Below are positions 1 through 10,426 of a stretch of DNA of 64,000 nucleotides, in pieces. Source of the stretch: Linyphia triangularis (lineage: Eukaryota > Arthropoda > Arachnida > Araneae > Linyphiidae). Every line of letters begins with the position of its first letter. Within the stretch, counting starts at the first letter, position 1. The translations under genes and the position numbers were made by a program. The DNA lies in NCBI GenBank assembly GCA_963978545.1, contig OZ021724.1, positions 95,277,792-95,341,791 on the forward strand. The letters are read 5' to 3'. The notes under the pieces were generated by a model that did no database searches, was not told the DNA's origin, and saw nothing but the letters and a program-made list of their open reading frames with translations.

Positions 1-946
1 TTAACATGTTTACATGATAAATTTGAGTTTTATCTTTCTTTCCAGGTAATTCTACAAGGTAGTTTGTTTCAGAAATTTTTCCTGAAATAGTTCCTGGACC
101 AAGCCAATGAGGAGCCATCTTGCTAGCCTTGGAAGTGGCCATTACGAGAACCAAATTCCCTTCTTGAAATTCCCTCTTGATTGCTCTTTTATCATACCAT
201 GTCTTGTTCTTGAGCTGTGCAGCTTCCATGTTTTCTACTGCTACTTCTTGACATCGCTTCAATCTGTTGATCAAAGAAAATACATATTCAGTCACAGGGC
301 TCTCTTCCTCTTCAGGATCCATCCAGTGTTCGAACAGTAAGGTTAACAGTGTTCGTAAGTTTTTCCCATGAACGAGTTCAGCAGGAGTAAATCCTGTAGC
401 TGCATGTGTTACAGTTCGAAGAGCAAAGAGCGCAGGACAGATCACCTGTTCCCAATCTGCTTCGGCTTCAAGGCACAAAACTCTCAGAATTCGTTTGATT
501 ATTCTATGGAATCTTTCGACAGGATTGCTCTGTGGGTGATACACTGAACTGTGTACTACTTTAATCCCAGTGTTTTCTAGAAAGGTTGTGGTAAGTTCAC
601 TCATAAATGAAGTCCCTTGATCACATTGAAGTTGTTTAGGAAACCCCATTCTACTGAAAATTTGCATCAAAGCATCAATTACTGGTGTAGAAGTGATATC
701 GGTCACAGGAATGGCATCAGGGTACTTTGATGATAGGCACATAGCAGTGATTAGGTAACGTTTTCCACCTGTGGATACTGGAAGGGGTCCAACCGCATCA
801 ACATTAATTTTGGAGAAAACTTCTTGTATAACTGGAACTAATTTCATAGGAGCCTTCTTTCTGTCATTTGGCTTCCCCACACGCTGGCACTTATCACAGC
901 TGCTAACGTAGTCTTCAATTTCTTTATAACAGTTAGGCCAAAAGAA
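1..946 (-). pseudogene. integrase catalytic and C-terminal region, out of frame with protease
   Basis: After a one-base shift the minus strand stays open to the window edge, about 315 codons. It begins FFWPNC, supplies the CDKC half of the H2C2 zinc finger, then the DDE core: D in INVDAVGPLP, D in QCDQGTSF and E in SNPVERFH. There are 34 residues between the second D and the E, by my count. Further on are PAELVHGK and a C-terminal chromatin-binding-like region with HWLGPG and IYHVNML, typical of gypsy integrases. No stop was found in this frame, so decay is slight. It would insert element cDNA into chromosomes. Called a pseudogene only because of the frameshift; it could be an assembly error. 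Confidence 0.8.
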
Positions 947-1760
947 AATATCTGGAAAGAATATCTTTGGTCTTTGTAACTCCTAAATGACCTGATGTAC
1001 CCTCATGGCATAGAGCCTTTAAACGTTCTTTAAATTTTTCTGGAACAAGCAGCAAAAACCTCTCATTTCCTGTTTTATCAGTCCTCCTTTTTATCAAAAG
1101 ATTATTCTTACTGATGAGTATATCACTTGACGATCCTTCTTTATTGGTTTTAGAAGCTTCTTCCCAAAATGGCTGTAACTCTGGGCTTTCTCTTTGAGCC
1201 ATAGCAAAATGAGAAGGTTTCACTTCCAGGAGTGAAAGTGCAGGTTCCTGTTGAACTTGAACTGGGGGTAACATGATCTCGTTATCCTTACTAAAATTTA
1301 GCACTGAACTTTCCTGTGTAGAAACTTCATCTGCTTCGGCGTCTTTTCCTTTTCCTAGATCAGCTTCAGCTTCTTTCTCTCTGTTGGCGATTTCCTTCAA
1401 CCTTCGCTGAGCTCTGGTTTGGATGGCGTTAACTTCTTCAGGATTAATTCCAATTTCTTTCCTTCTACCTTCAAGCAATGCAGCAGTTCGATTTCCTAAC
1501 AGATATCTGCCTTGATCCAATGGGTTCTGAATCACAGCTGCTTTTGTGAGAATATTCCCCAACTCGCATTCTATCTCTACTTCAGCAATTGGTAGGCAGG
1601 ACATACTTTTATCCAGAAGATGCCGCACCCAAACTTGTTCTCCAGTCATCATATCTGAAGTAACATACTTCTGGCAGATCACATCAATAGTTGAACCAGT
1701 GTCTCTGAGAATAGACATGTCTGTCCCATTCACTTTTCCAGACAGGATAAAAGGATCCAA
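933..1760 (-). CDS. retropepsin-like protease and linker, Gmr1-like Pol start
   Basis: This open frame is in phase with gag and follows its stop codon; open sequence extends back to 1823, and no ATG is required if translation reads through. The aspartic protease motif is D20-T21-G22 (LRDTGST), and the later YLLGN resembles the retropepsin C-terminal ILG element. Residues about 100-240 are a charged linker containing NAIQTRAQRR, comparable to linkers in Gmr1-like Pol proteins. Residues about 250-270 enter the integrase zinc-binding domain (H252, H258, GHLGVTKTKDI). The frame then shifts near 945-948 and ends in an abnormal short tail. The protease would cleave Gag-Pol; the integrase part continues in another frame. 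Confidence 0.8.
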   Translation of the reverse strand: MDPFILSGKVNGTDMSILRDTGSTIDVICQKYVTSDMMTGEQVWVRHLLDKSMSCLPIAEVEIECELGNILTKAAVIQNPLDQGRYLLGNRTAALLEGRRKEIGINPEEVNAIQTRAQRRLKEIANREKEAEADLGKGKDAEADEVSTQESSVLNFSKDNEIMLPPVQVQQEPALSLLEVKPSHFAMAQRESPELQPFWEEASKTNKEGSSSDILISKNNLLIKRRTDKTGNERFLLLVPEKFKERLKALCHEGTSGHLGVTKTKDILSRYFLLA

Positions 1761-1823
1761 TAACTTGTCCTCTGAACTGAAAGTTATTCTATTTATAGAA
1801 GCAGTTGTGGTTGATTTCTTCTT

Positions 1824-3017
1824 TTATTCAGGACAATTTGGTCTCAAATGCTGAGTTGAGTCGCATTCATAACAACGTAGCTGCCTTCGTGTTTCCAAAT
1901 TTTGTTCATTCCTGGAATTTCTTTTAATCTCTGGTCTACCTTGAGCTTGATTTCTGAAGGGAGTAGAGTTTTCTATTTTGGCTTTGGAATCAACTGGAAG
2001 TTTTGTTCGCCACTTAGGAATATTCTTTTCCCCATTTCTCTCGGGAATTTTTCTCTTAAAGTTCCCATGAACGTTGTCATAAGCATCAAGTTTTGAAGCT
2101 AATTCTATAGGAGAAGTTATGTTTCCCCATTCTTCCACGAAATGATCCTTCACTTCGTTAGGCACACGACGCTTCAACTGGTCCACCACCATAAGACCCA
2201 AAAGTTGTTCGTAAGTAGTTATTTCTAAGCCAGTCACCCATTCTTGACAGTAATTGTGGAGTTCATATGCAAAGTCACTCCATGTAGATTCTGCATTTTT
2301 TTGGTGTCGAACAAACATCTGCCTAAATCTCTCTGGACTTAACTTAAATCTCTTAAATAGCAGCTTTTTAACATGGTCATATTCTTTTGCCAATTCAGAT
2401 GGCTCACGGGCAATCAATTGGGTTATGTCAGATGGTAACAGTCCTATCAGGTGAGATACCCAATCCGTCGATGGGATTCCAGCCCATTCTGCTTGCCTTT
2501 CGAAGAGTAACAAATACAGACTGATGTCGGTTTGTTTATCATCAAACTTTTGCATGAGGTGTCGAAGCTCAACTCTTGATCTTTGTGGATCATTTTGCAT
2601 AACTATAGGTCCTCTTTCCGATTCCAACTGGAGTTTTCGCAGCTCGTATTCTTGTTGTAGTTTTAATCTTTCTTGTTCTTGTTCAAACTTTTCTTTTTCA
2701 AGTTCACGTTGCAATTTCAGTCTCTCTTGTTCTTGTTCGACTCTTTCTTTTTCAAGTTCACGTTGCAATTTCAGTCTCTCTTGTTCTTGTTCGAATCTTT
2801 CTTTTTCAAGTTCACGTTGCAATTTCAGGCTCTCTTGTTCTTTCCTACTCTCCATTACTACAATTATCTGTCCCTTAACGTATTCTTCGTCATAATTAAC
2901 ACTTGTAGTGATTAATTTCTTAAGATCTACCAGTTTTAGACCAGGTGTTATTCTTTCACCTAATTCTTCTGCTAACACCCTCAAATCTTCTTTCTTAGCA
3001 CGACCCAAAAAAGACAT
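1824..3017 (-). CDS. gag: retrotransposon Gag with coiled coil, SCAN-like domain and CCHC knuckle
   Basis: This 397-residue structural protein would assemble the retroelement particle. Residues 1-40 are a short helical, SAP-like start (KKEDLRVLAEELGE). Residues about 60-136 form a highly charged coiled coil made of near-identical 18-residue units beginning LKLQRELEKE. Residues about 225-315 follow the SCAN/capsid C-terminal pattern: RFRQMF, then CQEWV, EQLLGLMVVDQL and P-x-EV. The C-terminus is one CCHC zinc knuckle (C382, C385, H390, C395), the RNA-binding nucleocapsid. The ATG at 3017 gives a typical N-terminus for this gag type. The protease frame continues in phase after a single TAA at 1824-1826. 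Family role is established knowledge; the SCAN assignment rests on pattern only. Confidence 0.85.
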   Translation of the reverse strand: MSFLGRAKKEDLRVLAEELGERITPGLKLVDLKKLITTSVNYDEEYVKGQIIVVMESRKEQESLKLQRELEKERFEQEQERLKLQRELEKERVEQEQERLKLQRELEKEKFEQEQERLKLQQEYELRKLQLESERGPIVMQNDPQRSRVELRHLMQKFDDKQTDISLYLLLFERQAEWAGIPSTDWVSHLIGLLPSDITQLIAREPSELAKEYDHVKKLLFKRFKLSPERFRQMFVRHQKNAESTWSDFAYELHNYCQEWVTGLEITTYEQLLGLMVVDQLKRRVPNEVKDHFVEEWGNITSPIELASKLDAYDNVHGNFKRKIPERNGEKNIPKWRTKLPVDSKAKIENSTPFRNQAQGRPEIKRNSRNEQNLETRRQLRCYECDSTQHLRPNCPE

Positions 3018-4135
3018 TTTTAAATGTAATAATTTACTGGAGAGTTTATAATCTTCACCTTACACAGAACACTCTTAAATTTATAATTATTCTTGTAAAT
3101 ATAATATAAATTTTATACCACTTAACCACTACAAAATATTCAAGTATGAAAATTTATCATAGAACAGGAACATAAATGTTTTAAAAAGAATTCAACATTT
3201 TTACCACTTAATTTCAGCAATTGCCATTTTTAAAACTCAAATCAAATTAATTGTATCTAGTTTAAATATGTAGCAATCACATTTTTTAAAAGAGAACATG
3301 AAATAGAATATTCAGAAATAAACTTCAGATCAAGAACAAAAAATATCTAGAACTAGACTTCACTTAAAACCAACTCTTTTACAACTTTAACTAAAATTAG
3401 ATTCAAATTACTTTTGTTTTAGTAATTTCCAATTCTTTGAAACGTTAGCACAAACCCAAAGCATTTGTTATAACTGGTACCTAAATAAGTGTTCTTGTTA
3501 CAAGAATCTTACCAGATATTATATTATGGTATATATATAATTATAGTAGCACAAATAATCAAATATAGCATTAAATTCATACCATGTTAAAAGAAGACCT
3601 TCAAAAGATATAAATTCAAGTACTATCATAATTTAAATGCATGTACCAGATACTAAACAAAACTAGTTTTATATAAATTTCAAAGAACTTAAAATCAACT
3701 ATGAAGCTGAAAATCATAAAATACAATTATTTTCACTTTAATTGTAATTATATCCGAGGGCCGGATAATTCCTTTTATTTTCTTCACCAGAAAATGGACT
3801 TGCTCCACCACCAGTTTTAAAATCACTCTTGATCTACGACGAGTAAATAAATATAACTCACGTCAGATAAGGCAAATTAATCACTTGAATACTGCACACA
3901 AATGATATATGTACACACTCCACAAGTAATCATTACATTATTTTCATTTGAAATATTGCACACAAATGAAACTAGAACCTTTCTCGGAACCGAAACTAAA
4001 CACCTCTTGAATAACTCAAGCACTAAATACCAACCACAAATTAGCACTTTTCATAAATTACACTTGAATTACAAACATTGAAACTCGCAACGTATCACCA
4101 ATCTTGAAGTATTGCACTCCATTTAACCACTTTGA

Positions 4136-4490
4136 AAACAGAACTTATGATTCACGAAGCACTAAACACGAACACCACTCTTGAATCAAAACACAACAAA
4201 ATCTTCAGGATGAAGTATTCTTTTCTCTTCTCAGGACAGGATGTCACTGGCGATCTTCAGGACGAAGAAAAATTATCAATTTGGACGGATGTCCATCAAA
4301 ATCTGTAGAAACAGAACTTGTCATTCACTAATGCTGACAACGAAACACAAACACCACTCTTAAAAGAAAAAAAAACACACAATATCTTCAGGATGAAGGG
4401 GATTTTCTTTTCTCAGGACAGGATGTCACTGGTGATATTCAGGACGAAGAAAAATTATCAATCTGGACGGATGTCCATCAAAATCTGTAG
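4136..4490 (-). repeat. tandem duplication in the retroelement leader
   Basis: Two adjacent copies of about 172-180 bp (roughly 4136-4308 and 4309-4490) share long stretches such as CAGGACAGGATGTCACTGG and GGACGGATGTCCATC. They differ by scattered substitutions and small indels. They lie between the primer-binding site and gag, in the untranslated leader. GGACGGATGTCC-type words are themselves partly palindromic. Confidence 0.75.
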
Positions 4491-4756
4491 ACCAGATGTC
4501 CACACTGAATCGAGGCTTTTCAGTTAATTTAATAAGCAAATTGCAATGCTTACCATTCTACACGACGAGTGTCCATACACGGACATTTATAGGTTTCAGC
4601 AAACACAAAAAATATATAAGCAAGGCTTGCTTAATATTCCACACGATGGATGTCCATCAGGTACTCTTCGCGCCAAACTAACGGTCTTTATTCATTTCGT
4701 CGTTAAAATAAAACTTACAGTTCTTTTTCAAAGCAACGGTTGTTTCAGGTTCAAAA

Positions 4757-4774
4757 ATCCCACAGCTGCCACCA
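4757..4774 (-). other. primer-binding site, tRNA-Leu type
   Basis: Read on the minus strand, it starts TGGTGGCAGC eight bases after the LTR and continues as the complement of a tRNA 3' end. The plus strand reads like the T-arm and acceptor end of a tRNA finishing in GCTGCCACCA. Known tRNA-Leu(AAG/UAG)-type genes end CCGCTGCCACCA, so a Leu primer with about one mismatch is the likely match. The match to tRNA-Leu is from general knowledge, not a search. Confidence 0.6.
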
Positions 4775-4782
4775 ATTTATGC

Positions 4783-4995
4783 TGTTGTATGTCTTGGTCG
4801 AGTAAAAATTTCATTTTGAACGAAAACAAAACACATTTATTTTAAGAACTTCAAAATGGCGCTGGCATTGATCGTGTTACATCTTGGAATAAACGTCTGT
4901 CCTCTCTCGTCTCTCAAAGGAGACTCATCAAAAAACAACATAAAAAATACAATCTTCAAATAACTGTTTTGTGGCGCCCTCTATATTTTACAACA
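4783..4995 (-). repeat. 5' LTR of the Gmr1-like element
   Basis: The minus strand begins TGTTGTA and ends TACAACA, a perfect 7-bp terminal inverted repeat with TG...CA ends. The interior has a GGCGCC-containing stretch and AATAAA-type sequence before the 3' end. It is followed in element direction by a primer-binding site, which fixes it as the 5' LTR. The partner LTR is outside the window. Confidence 0.8.
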
Positions 4996-5364
4996 GCAAT
5001 TAACAGTTACAATACGTTACAGAACACATTTTAATAAAGAATTTAATTTATAGAATTTTTTGTACAAAAAGATTCAAAGTTCATTCCTGGTAGTTCCTTT
5101 TTTTAATAAATTAATTTCTAAAAGTGGACAACAGTCGAATTACGGTTGAGTTTATTCAATTTTGATGGAAATGGGTGGTGCGATTAAAAAAACGTATAAA
5201 ATAATTTATTTTTTGCCGGCAGTTATATTAAGGATTTTTTAATTACTATATTACTTCAATATTAAAAATGATTGAAACAAGTATTTCATTGATTTTAAAA
5301 TGGATAATTTTGGGTAACATAAGTTACCAGAAATGTGTTTACTTTCATATGATATTAAAAAAAA
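4996..5364. other. AT-rich flank, nothing recognised
   Basis: This is sequence between the gypsy 5' LTR and the first Helitron end. I see no open frame or repeat match to the rest of the window. Confidence 0.5.
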
Positions 5365-6141
5365 CTAGGGGACTTCGCCCCCTGCTCGCTAACGCTCGCC
5401 AAACCCCAAACACCTCGCTGCGCTCGGATTGAGCTGCTTTGCCGCTCGAATTTGTGGTTAAAACATCTTGCTGCGCTCGAATAGGTTTGCCAGCCATAAA
5501 AAATGTAACCAAATTTTTATAAATTTAATGTAAGGCCTAATAGAGAAAACACCCAAATTGCAAGTTTCATAATAGAAAGTTAAATATACTATCTGCCAAC
5601 ATTCTGACTTAAAACTTTATTAGTTATGCCCTTACATTGAAGTCCCAATATCTTTTATTTATTCTGATAAGTCGCCCCGTTAGAGAACGACGTCCAACGC
5701 GAGGCATTTTCTGGATAGAAATACTTCAAAATAATAATTACTCTAATACAAAAATGCTTCAGAAAAACAGAAAAAATCAACTTTGAAACGAAGAGTTTAA
5801 AAAGAGCTTTAAAATTAGCAACGGGTTTGTTGTTTACATACGTAAGGATAGCTTTAAAATTAGCAACGGTTTGTTGGTTGGTTGAACACCCGAGCAGCGG
5901 GTTTGTTTACTTAAGGATGTTGCCATTCTTATATTCAAAATCATTGAGGCTTTGTAGTAGCTTAATGATGAAAAATATTGAAATTTAACTAATTAATAAA
6001 GTGTTAATAAATTATTTTGGCACGTTTTGGCAAATCTACAGCTTATTTCCTTTAAAATGACACCTTGATCATTGAAATTGGTTGAGTAGTTTAGGCGGAC
6101 GGACTAACCCCAAAAAACGTATTGCCTATTAAATATATAGA
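5365..6141 (-). mobile_element. non-autonomous Helitron
   Basis: On the minus strand the element starts TCTATATATTT at 6141 and ends with a GC hairpin (GGGGCGAAGTCCCC) followed by CTAG at 5368-5365, then T. It sits between A and T, the Helitron target. The 3' region GGCGAGCGTTAGCGAGCAGG is nearly the same as in the copy at 16224-17323. It is 777 bp long with no Rep/helicase frame, so it would be mobilised in trans. GC-rich CTCGCTGCGCTCG repeats near the 3' end contrast with the AT-rich surroundings. Confidence 0.75.
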
Positions 6142-6395
6142 TTTAACAGATATTTGTTAACATAAATTTTTTCTTAGTTTTAGATACGCATTTTGTTGTC
6201 AGTTATAGTTGCAATGTTATTAAAGACTTAAAATTTTTCTAATCAAGAAAATTTTAATATTATATTATGTACCAGTATTGATTCCAATATTTTGATATCA
6301 ATATTGGTGGTTCTTGCAAACCCATCTTAAAAGCTGATACATGGTAAAATGGGAAAAGGTAAATTTTTAATTCATTCAATGTGTATAAATAAAAT
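6142..6395. other. AT-rich spacer, nothing recognised
   Basis: Short AT-rich interval between the Helitron and the foldback repeat; no gene or repeat recognised. Confidence 0.5.
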
Positions 6396-7052
6396 TTATT
6401 CTATTAATCCGAGAGGTGACTGCAATTTTTCAACCCCATCGAACATCATTCTGAATTTTTTATAGAATTTGGAGAAAAGTGAGTAGATTACGAATCCACT
6501 GGTCTGCCGTTTCAAAAATGGCCGAAACTGGTTAAAAATCGACTTGGAATGAGTTGAACTAAAATCCAAATATGTCATAACTTGCCAAAAAGAGAACAAA
6601 CTTTTTCGTCTGGCAACCCCACTGCATTTTCATTTTCAATGAAAAAAAGCACAAACGATTTCTGATCTCTGGCTCTGAAAACTTGTATCCTTTAAAAGTA
6701 AGCCAAATTGGTGACATCAATTACGCCATCAGTGACGTAATGCTTATTGCCAATTTGGATCATTTGTGAAAGGTGCAAGTAAGCCATCACCAGACATCCG
6801 AATCGTCTGCAACATTCTTAATTTAAAATTAAAGAGTGAGGGTTACCAAATAAAAAAAAAAAATGCTCATTATTTGGCAAGCTATGGCAAATGGATTTAG
6901 TTCAACTTATTAAAAGTCGATTTTTGACCAGTTTCGGCCATTTTTGCCACGGCAGACCAGTGGATTCGTAATCTACTCACTTTTCTCCAATTTCTATAAA
7001 AAATTCAGAATGATGTTCGATGGGGTCCAAAAATTGCATTCGCCTCTCAGTC
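6396..7052. repeat. foldback element with ~190-bp inverted arms
   Basis: The left arm (about 6400-6600) and right arm (about 6870-7052) are inverted copies. GAGAGGTGACTGCAATTTTT on the left corresponds to the reverse complement of AAAAATTGCATTCGCCTCTC on the right. CAGTGGATTCGTAATCTACT is also present on one strand and inverted on the other. The middle, about 6610-6865, is unrelated and includes an A-rich run. Short open frames in the two arms are the same sequence read twice and are not genes. No clear target-site duplication was found, so class is open. Confidence 0.7.
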
Positions 7053-8289
7053 TATATTTCATACCACATTTCATACCTATTTCATACCACATTGCGGAAC
7101 GAAGCAATATCGCCCGTACTTCCTTCTTGAATACACTTTATTCATTATGATTAAAATTTATAACTATGGATAAATACTAAGACTGAGAAAGACACAGTTT
7201 GTATCCACAAACACGGAGATCAAACGCCAACCGGAAGTTGCGAAAGTCTCTGTGGTCTCGTCCGGCTTACAGCGCCATCTATGCACCGCTTCTCACTTCA
7301 AGTCATGAATATTCAAAGAGGATTTAAAAGACGAAAGTCTGATTTCCCCATCTTTGGTGACTGACAGAAGAACTGTGCGTCTTGAATTTCTCTATAGCTT
7401 TTTTTTTTTTTTCATTCACAAAAACGTGTCTTTAAAAATATTTTATCGGAACACCTTTTGATTAAACAGTTTTGTAGTCTTACTGTTAAACACCAAATTC
7501 CAAAAATTGTTAACAGGTAATAACCGAAATAACAAATTTATCATACAAAATACGGCAGATTGTAAATTTCGACCTATTATTATTTTTTATGCAGTTATAT
7601 CTTTTTTACATATTCTCATTTTATATTTCTAATAAATAAGCATATAATTTTCCAAAGATATTGGAGAATATTTTAGAGTTCACTATTTGCCCATAACATA
7701 TGCTCATAACCTAAGCTTCATTCTCTTACATTTATACACTAAACTGTTCACCGCATTATATGAGAGTGCAATCAGTGCCTTAAAAACCACTACAGGTATC
7801 TTAAAGTAGAAATTGTGCCATTGGCCCTTTGGAGCAATAAAGTTTTCCCACAAGAACGAACGTAATGCCAATGTTAGTTACATAACAAAATTCCACTGAT
7901 ATTGCTTTTAAATTACAAGATATAGTGTGGATTTTCAAAATCCCAATTTCCAAAAAATCTCACTCTAAATACAACTCTTTACAAAATCGAAAAATACAGA
8001 TAAATTTGCGGAAATGGCCAAAGTTGACTAAACGAGTGTACTTGTATGAATTTAATTGAAATTAGGAAATTAATAGTACATGATTATATATCCTTTTATT
8101 ATATTACAAAACAGTCTAATTGCATTATTTCATTCGAATATACTTTTAATTTTTTTTTTACTTATGATACATTTTTTTCAGAATTTTCCATTTTTATTGT
8201 ATATTCCAAGTGTCGGTGGATCACATAGATGTTATTATTCAATTTTGAAAAACTATTATGTATAATATTTTTTTAGCATTTCGAACAAA
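7053..8289. other. gene-free stretch; possible small LTR remnant at 7092-7364
   Basis: Mostly AT-rich. A segment near 7092-7364 is less AT-rich, includes GCGCCATCTATG, and on the minus strand runs from TGTCAGTC to TTCCGCA with AATAAA inside, as an LTR might. No target-site duplication or partner LTR was seen, so this is weak. A short duplication of TTTCATACCACAT lies at 7065-7092. The remainder holds nothing I recognise. Confidence 0.3.
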
Positions 8290-8500
8290 AAGAACTTAGG
8301 GACAGACCATTTTCACCAAATTTTTAAAAACATGGGGCATTGATGACCCTTATTGTACATGGTCAGCATAACTCCTGAACGAATTGATCTACGATGTTTA
8401 AATTTGGTGTACAGGTTAGTGATTGGACATGAGACCTGTCATTAGAGTTTTCATCAATATTGGCATGCGCAAAACATGAAAAAATCTTCTTTTTTACAGA
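8290..8500 (+). repeat. dispersed repeat family A, fragment
   Basis: It matches the middle of the better copies at 13041 and 46191, with AACTCCTGAACGAATTGATC, CTACGATGTT, AAATTTGGTGTAC and GTTTTCATCAATATTGGCATGC corresponding in order. Both ends are missing or decayed. Confidence 0.6.
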
Positions 8501-10050
8501 TGTAGTATACACAAAGCGTTTTTAAATCAGCTGTTTTAAATTTAAAACGCACATTTATTTACCTTAAACTGTTGCCAATACTGTTCATTTTCGAAGAAAC
8601 TTTCTGCTCAGACAAAATTAAAGCATCGACGGTAATGCGGCAAAAATTAAGCATGAAAGGTTCATAATGAAGGAGTATATTTGCATTTTATCTTTTAAAC
8701 TTTGCGTGTATAGAGGGAAAATAATTAACCATTCAATTTGAATGAAAGATAATTTTTATTATTGAAATATTATTTCTTTTCCACATATATTTACATATTT
8801 ACATTGGTCATTGAACAAGAAAATGAAAATTATATACAAGTTGTGTTTATCATATCATAGTTTTATATACAACAGTCAATTAATAATATAAAATCTTAAG
8901 GGGTTAACATGTTTTGACTTTGGATATTACAAGATATGATAATTATTCATATTAATAAAAGGTCAAACAAGGTAATTAGTACGGAAAATAAACTCGCACT
9001 GAAAATGAAAAGAGTTGGAAAATTCTTTGCAAGTGTATTTTTAGTAATTTAGTAATATTAGTTTTGTTAAAAGTGTTAGTAGAAGATAATGTGTGATGAA
9101 AGAGCGGACAGGGTGTATGTAGGAAATTATTGTTAGAGGGGTTAGTTTAGTTAGTCAATGTTAGCAGAGATGGTACGGAGAGGGTGGGGGGGGGGACCAA
9201 ATTAATACAGAATTTTTAGAGAATAAAATCACTTAAAAGGTTTATTTTTGTGTGTGTTTGCAATTATATCAAACTTAGTATTGACAATGAAAAGTTTAAA
9301 TGTCGATGATTTTTTAAAAAAAAATATTTTCTTAATTTTTTCGCATCAATTGTCATCATATCATGACGTAACTTTCACTCATAATTTACTCAACATAACG
9401 AATTTTTTTTTGACATTCTTAAAAAATTGTATGAAACTGAACTATAAATAAAATATATCACTTTGCTGAACAAAATATGATATAAGAGATCACTTCAATA
9501 TAATTTGGAAGGAAATATTTCTTGGAATATTAAAATAGAAATTAGTATCGTTATTTAGACATAGATTTGATAGAATTAAAAATATTTCAGGAATATATTG
9601 GAAATAGAAGTTATGAACCGCCTGCGGGAAAGAACGTTTCCATTTTACAACTACGTTCACAACTCATCTTGAATATATTTACATTATTCTCTATAATACA
9701 TATAGATTCTGAATAACATTTCTAAAATCTATTTTAAAAGGTGGGTTTTTTAGAGACTGGAATGGTCTTCTTTGTTTAATATGCTATCTCTTTGTCAAGT
9801 TTCTTGTTTGATAAAAATTAATTTTACTAGATGCAATTTTTTATGGGTGTAGTTTTGTTATTTTCAAAATTTGTCATAGTAATGAAACATTAGTTTTAGA
9901 ATTAATGTTTGTAATTAGTTTTTACTAATTTATAAACAAGATGCCATTTTAGTCAAACTCTTATTTAAAGAGTCAACGAAAATATGAATTCCTCTAAAAT
10001 AACACAAGTATAAACATTTTCAATAAGATATAATAAGTATATCAATGTAT
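8501..10050. other. gene-free AT-rich stretch
   Basis: No supported gene. It has a G homopolymer near 9186-9196 and AT-rich low-complexity sequence. The right end is downstream of the gene at 10427 and may hold its transcript end. Confidence 0.5.
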
Positions 10051-10070
10051 TTAATGAAAAAATAATTGAA

Positions 10071-10076
10071 TTTATT
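10071..10076 (-). terminator. candidate polyadenylation signal for the 281-residue secreted protein gene
   Basis: AATAAA on the minus strand, about 350 nt after the stop codon. A nearer AATAAA lies at about 10383-10388, only some 40 nt after the stop. Either could define the 3' end. The first overlaps the stop of a 65-codon open frame (10072-10269) in the same putative 3' UTR. Confidence 0.4.
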
Positions 10077-10426
10077 CTTCAGTTTTAAATTGAATGCTAA
10101 TAATTGCTCGACTTTTCACAAAAACGTCAAATGAAATGGAACAGAATTTAAGTTTATGAATCACATGTACTTCAATGTCGCAAATATTACTCAAATAAGT
10201 AATGAACTTCGAAATTGCTGCCGCAATGTCTTTGACTGGTGGTGGGAAGATTCTGAAATCGCAGCACATATTTCGAAAACCCTACGTATGCTTCAAATGA
10301 TCGAATGCTTCCATTTCGATATTTCCTATGTCCGTCATTGGTGTGCCTAGAGCAAAAGCCTGACAATCCGTAGTAGGATTTTTATTATCTTACATATGTT
10401 TCCAAAGTTCAAATATCAATGATCCT

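Larger units (their letters stand above)
1..4995 (-). mobile_element. Ty3/gypsy LTR retrotransposon, Gmr1-like order, 5' part only
   Basis: This is a minus-strand element cut by the left window edge. In element order it has a 213-bp LTR (4995-4783), a primer-binding site, a leader of about 1.7 kb, gag, protease, a linker of about 170 residues and integrase. No reverse transcriptase or RNase H lies between protease and integrase. In ordinary gypsy elements they do; in Gmr1-like elements the integrase precedes the RT, so RT/RNase H would be expected beyond position 1. A SCAN-like gag domain supports the same clade. The copy carries an in-frame stop after gag and a one-base frameshift at the integrase entrance. 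The 3' LTR is outside the window, so age cannot be judged. Confidence 0.85.

Noticed and set aside
2524..2915. Ser/Cys/Phe-rich plus-strand frames opposite gag
   Set aside because: They are the antisense of the gag coiled-coil repeats.
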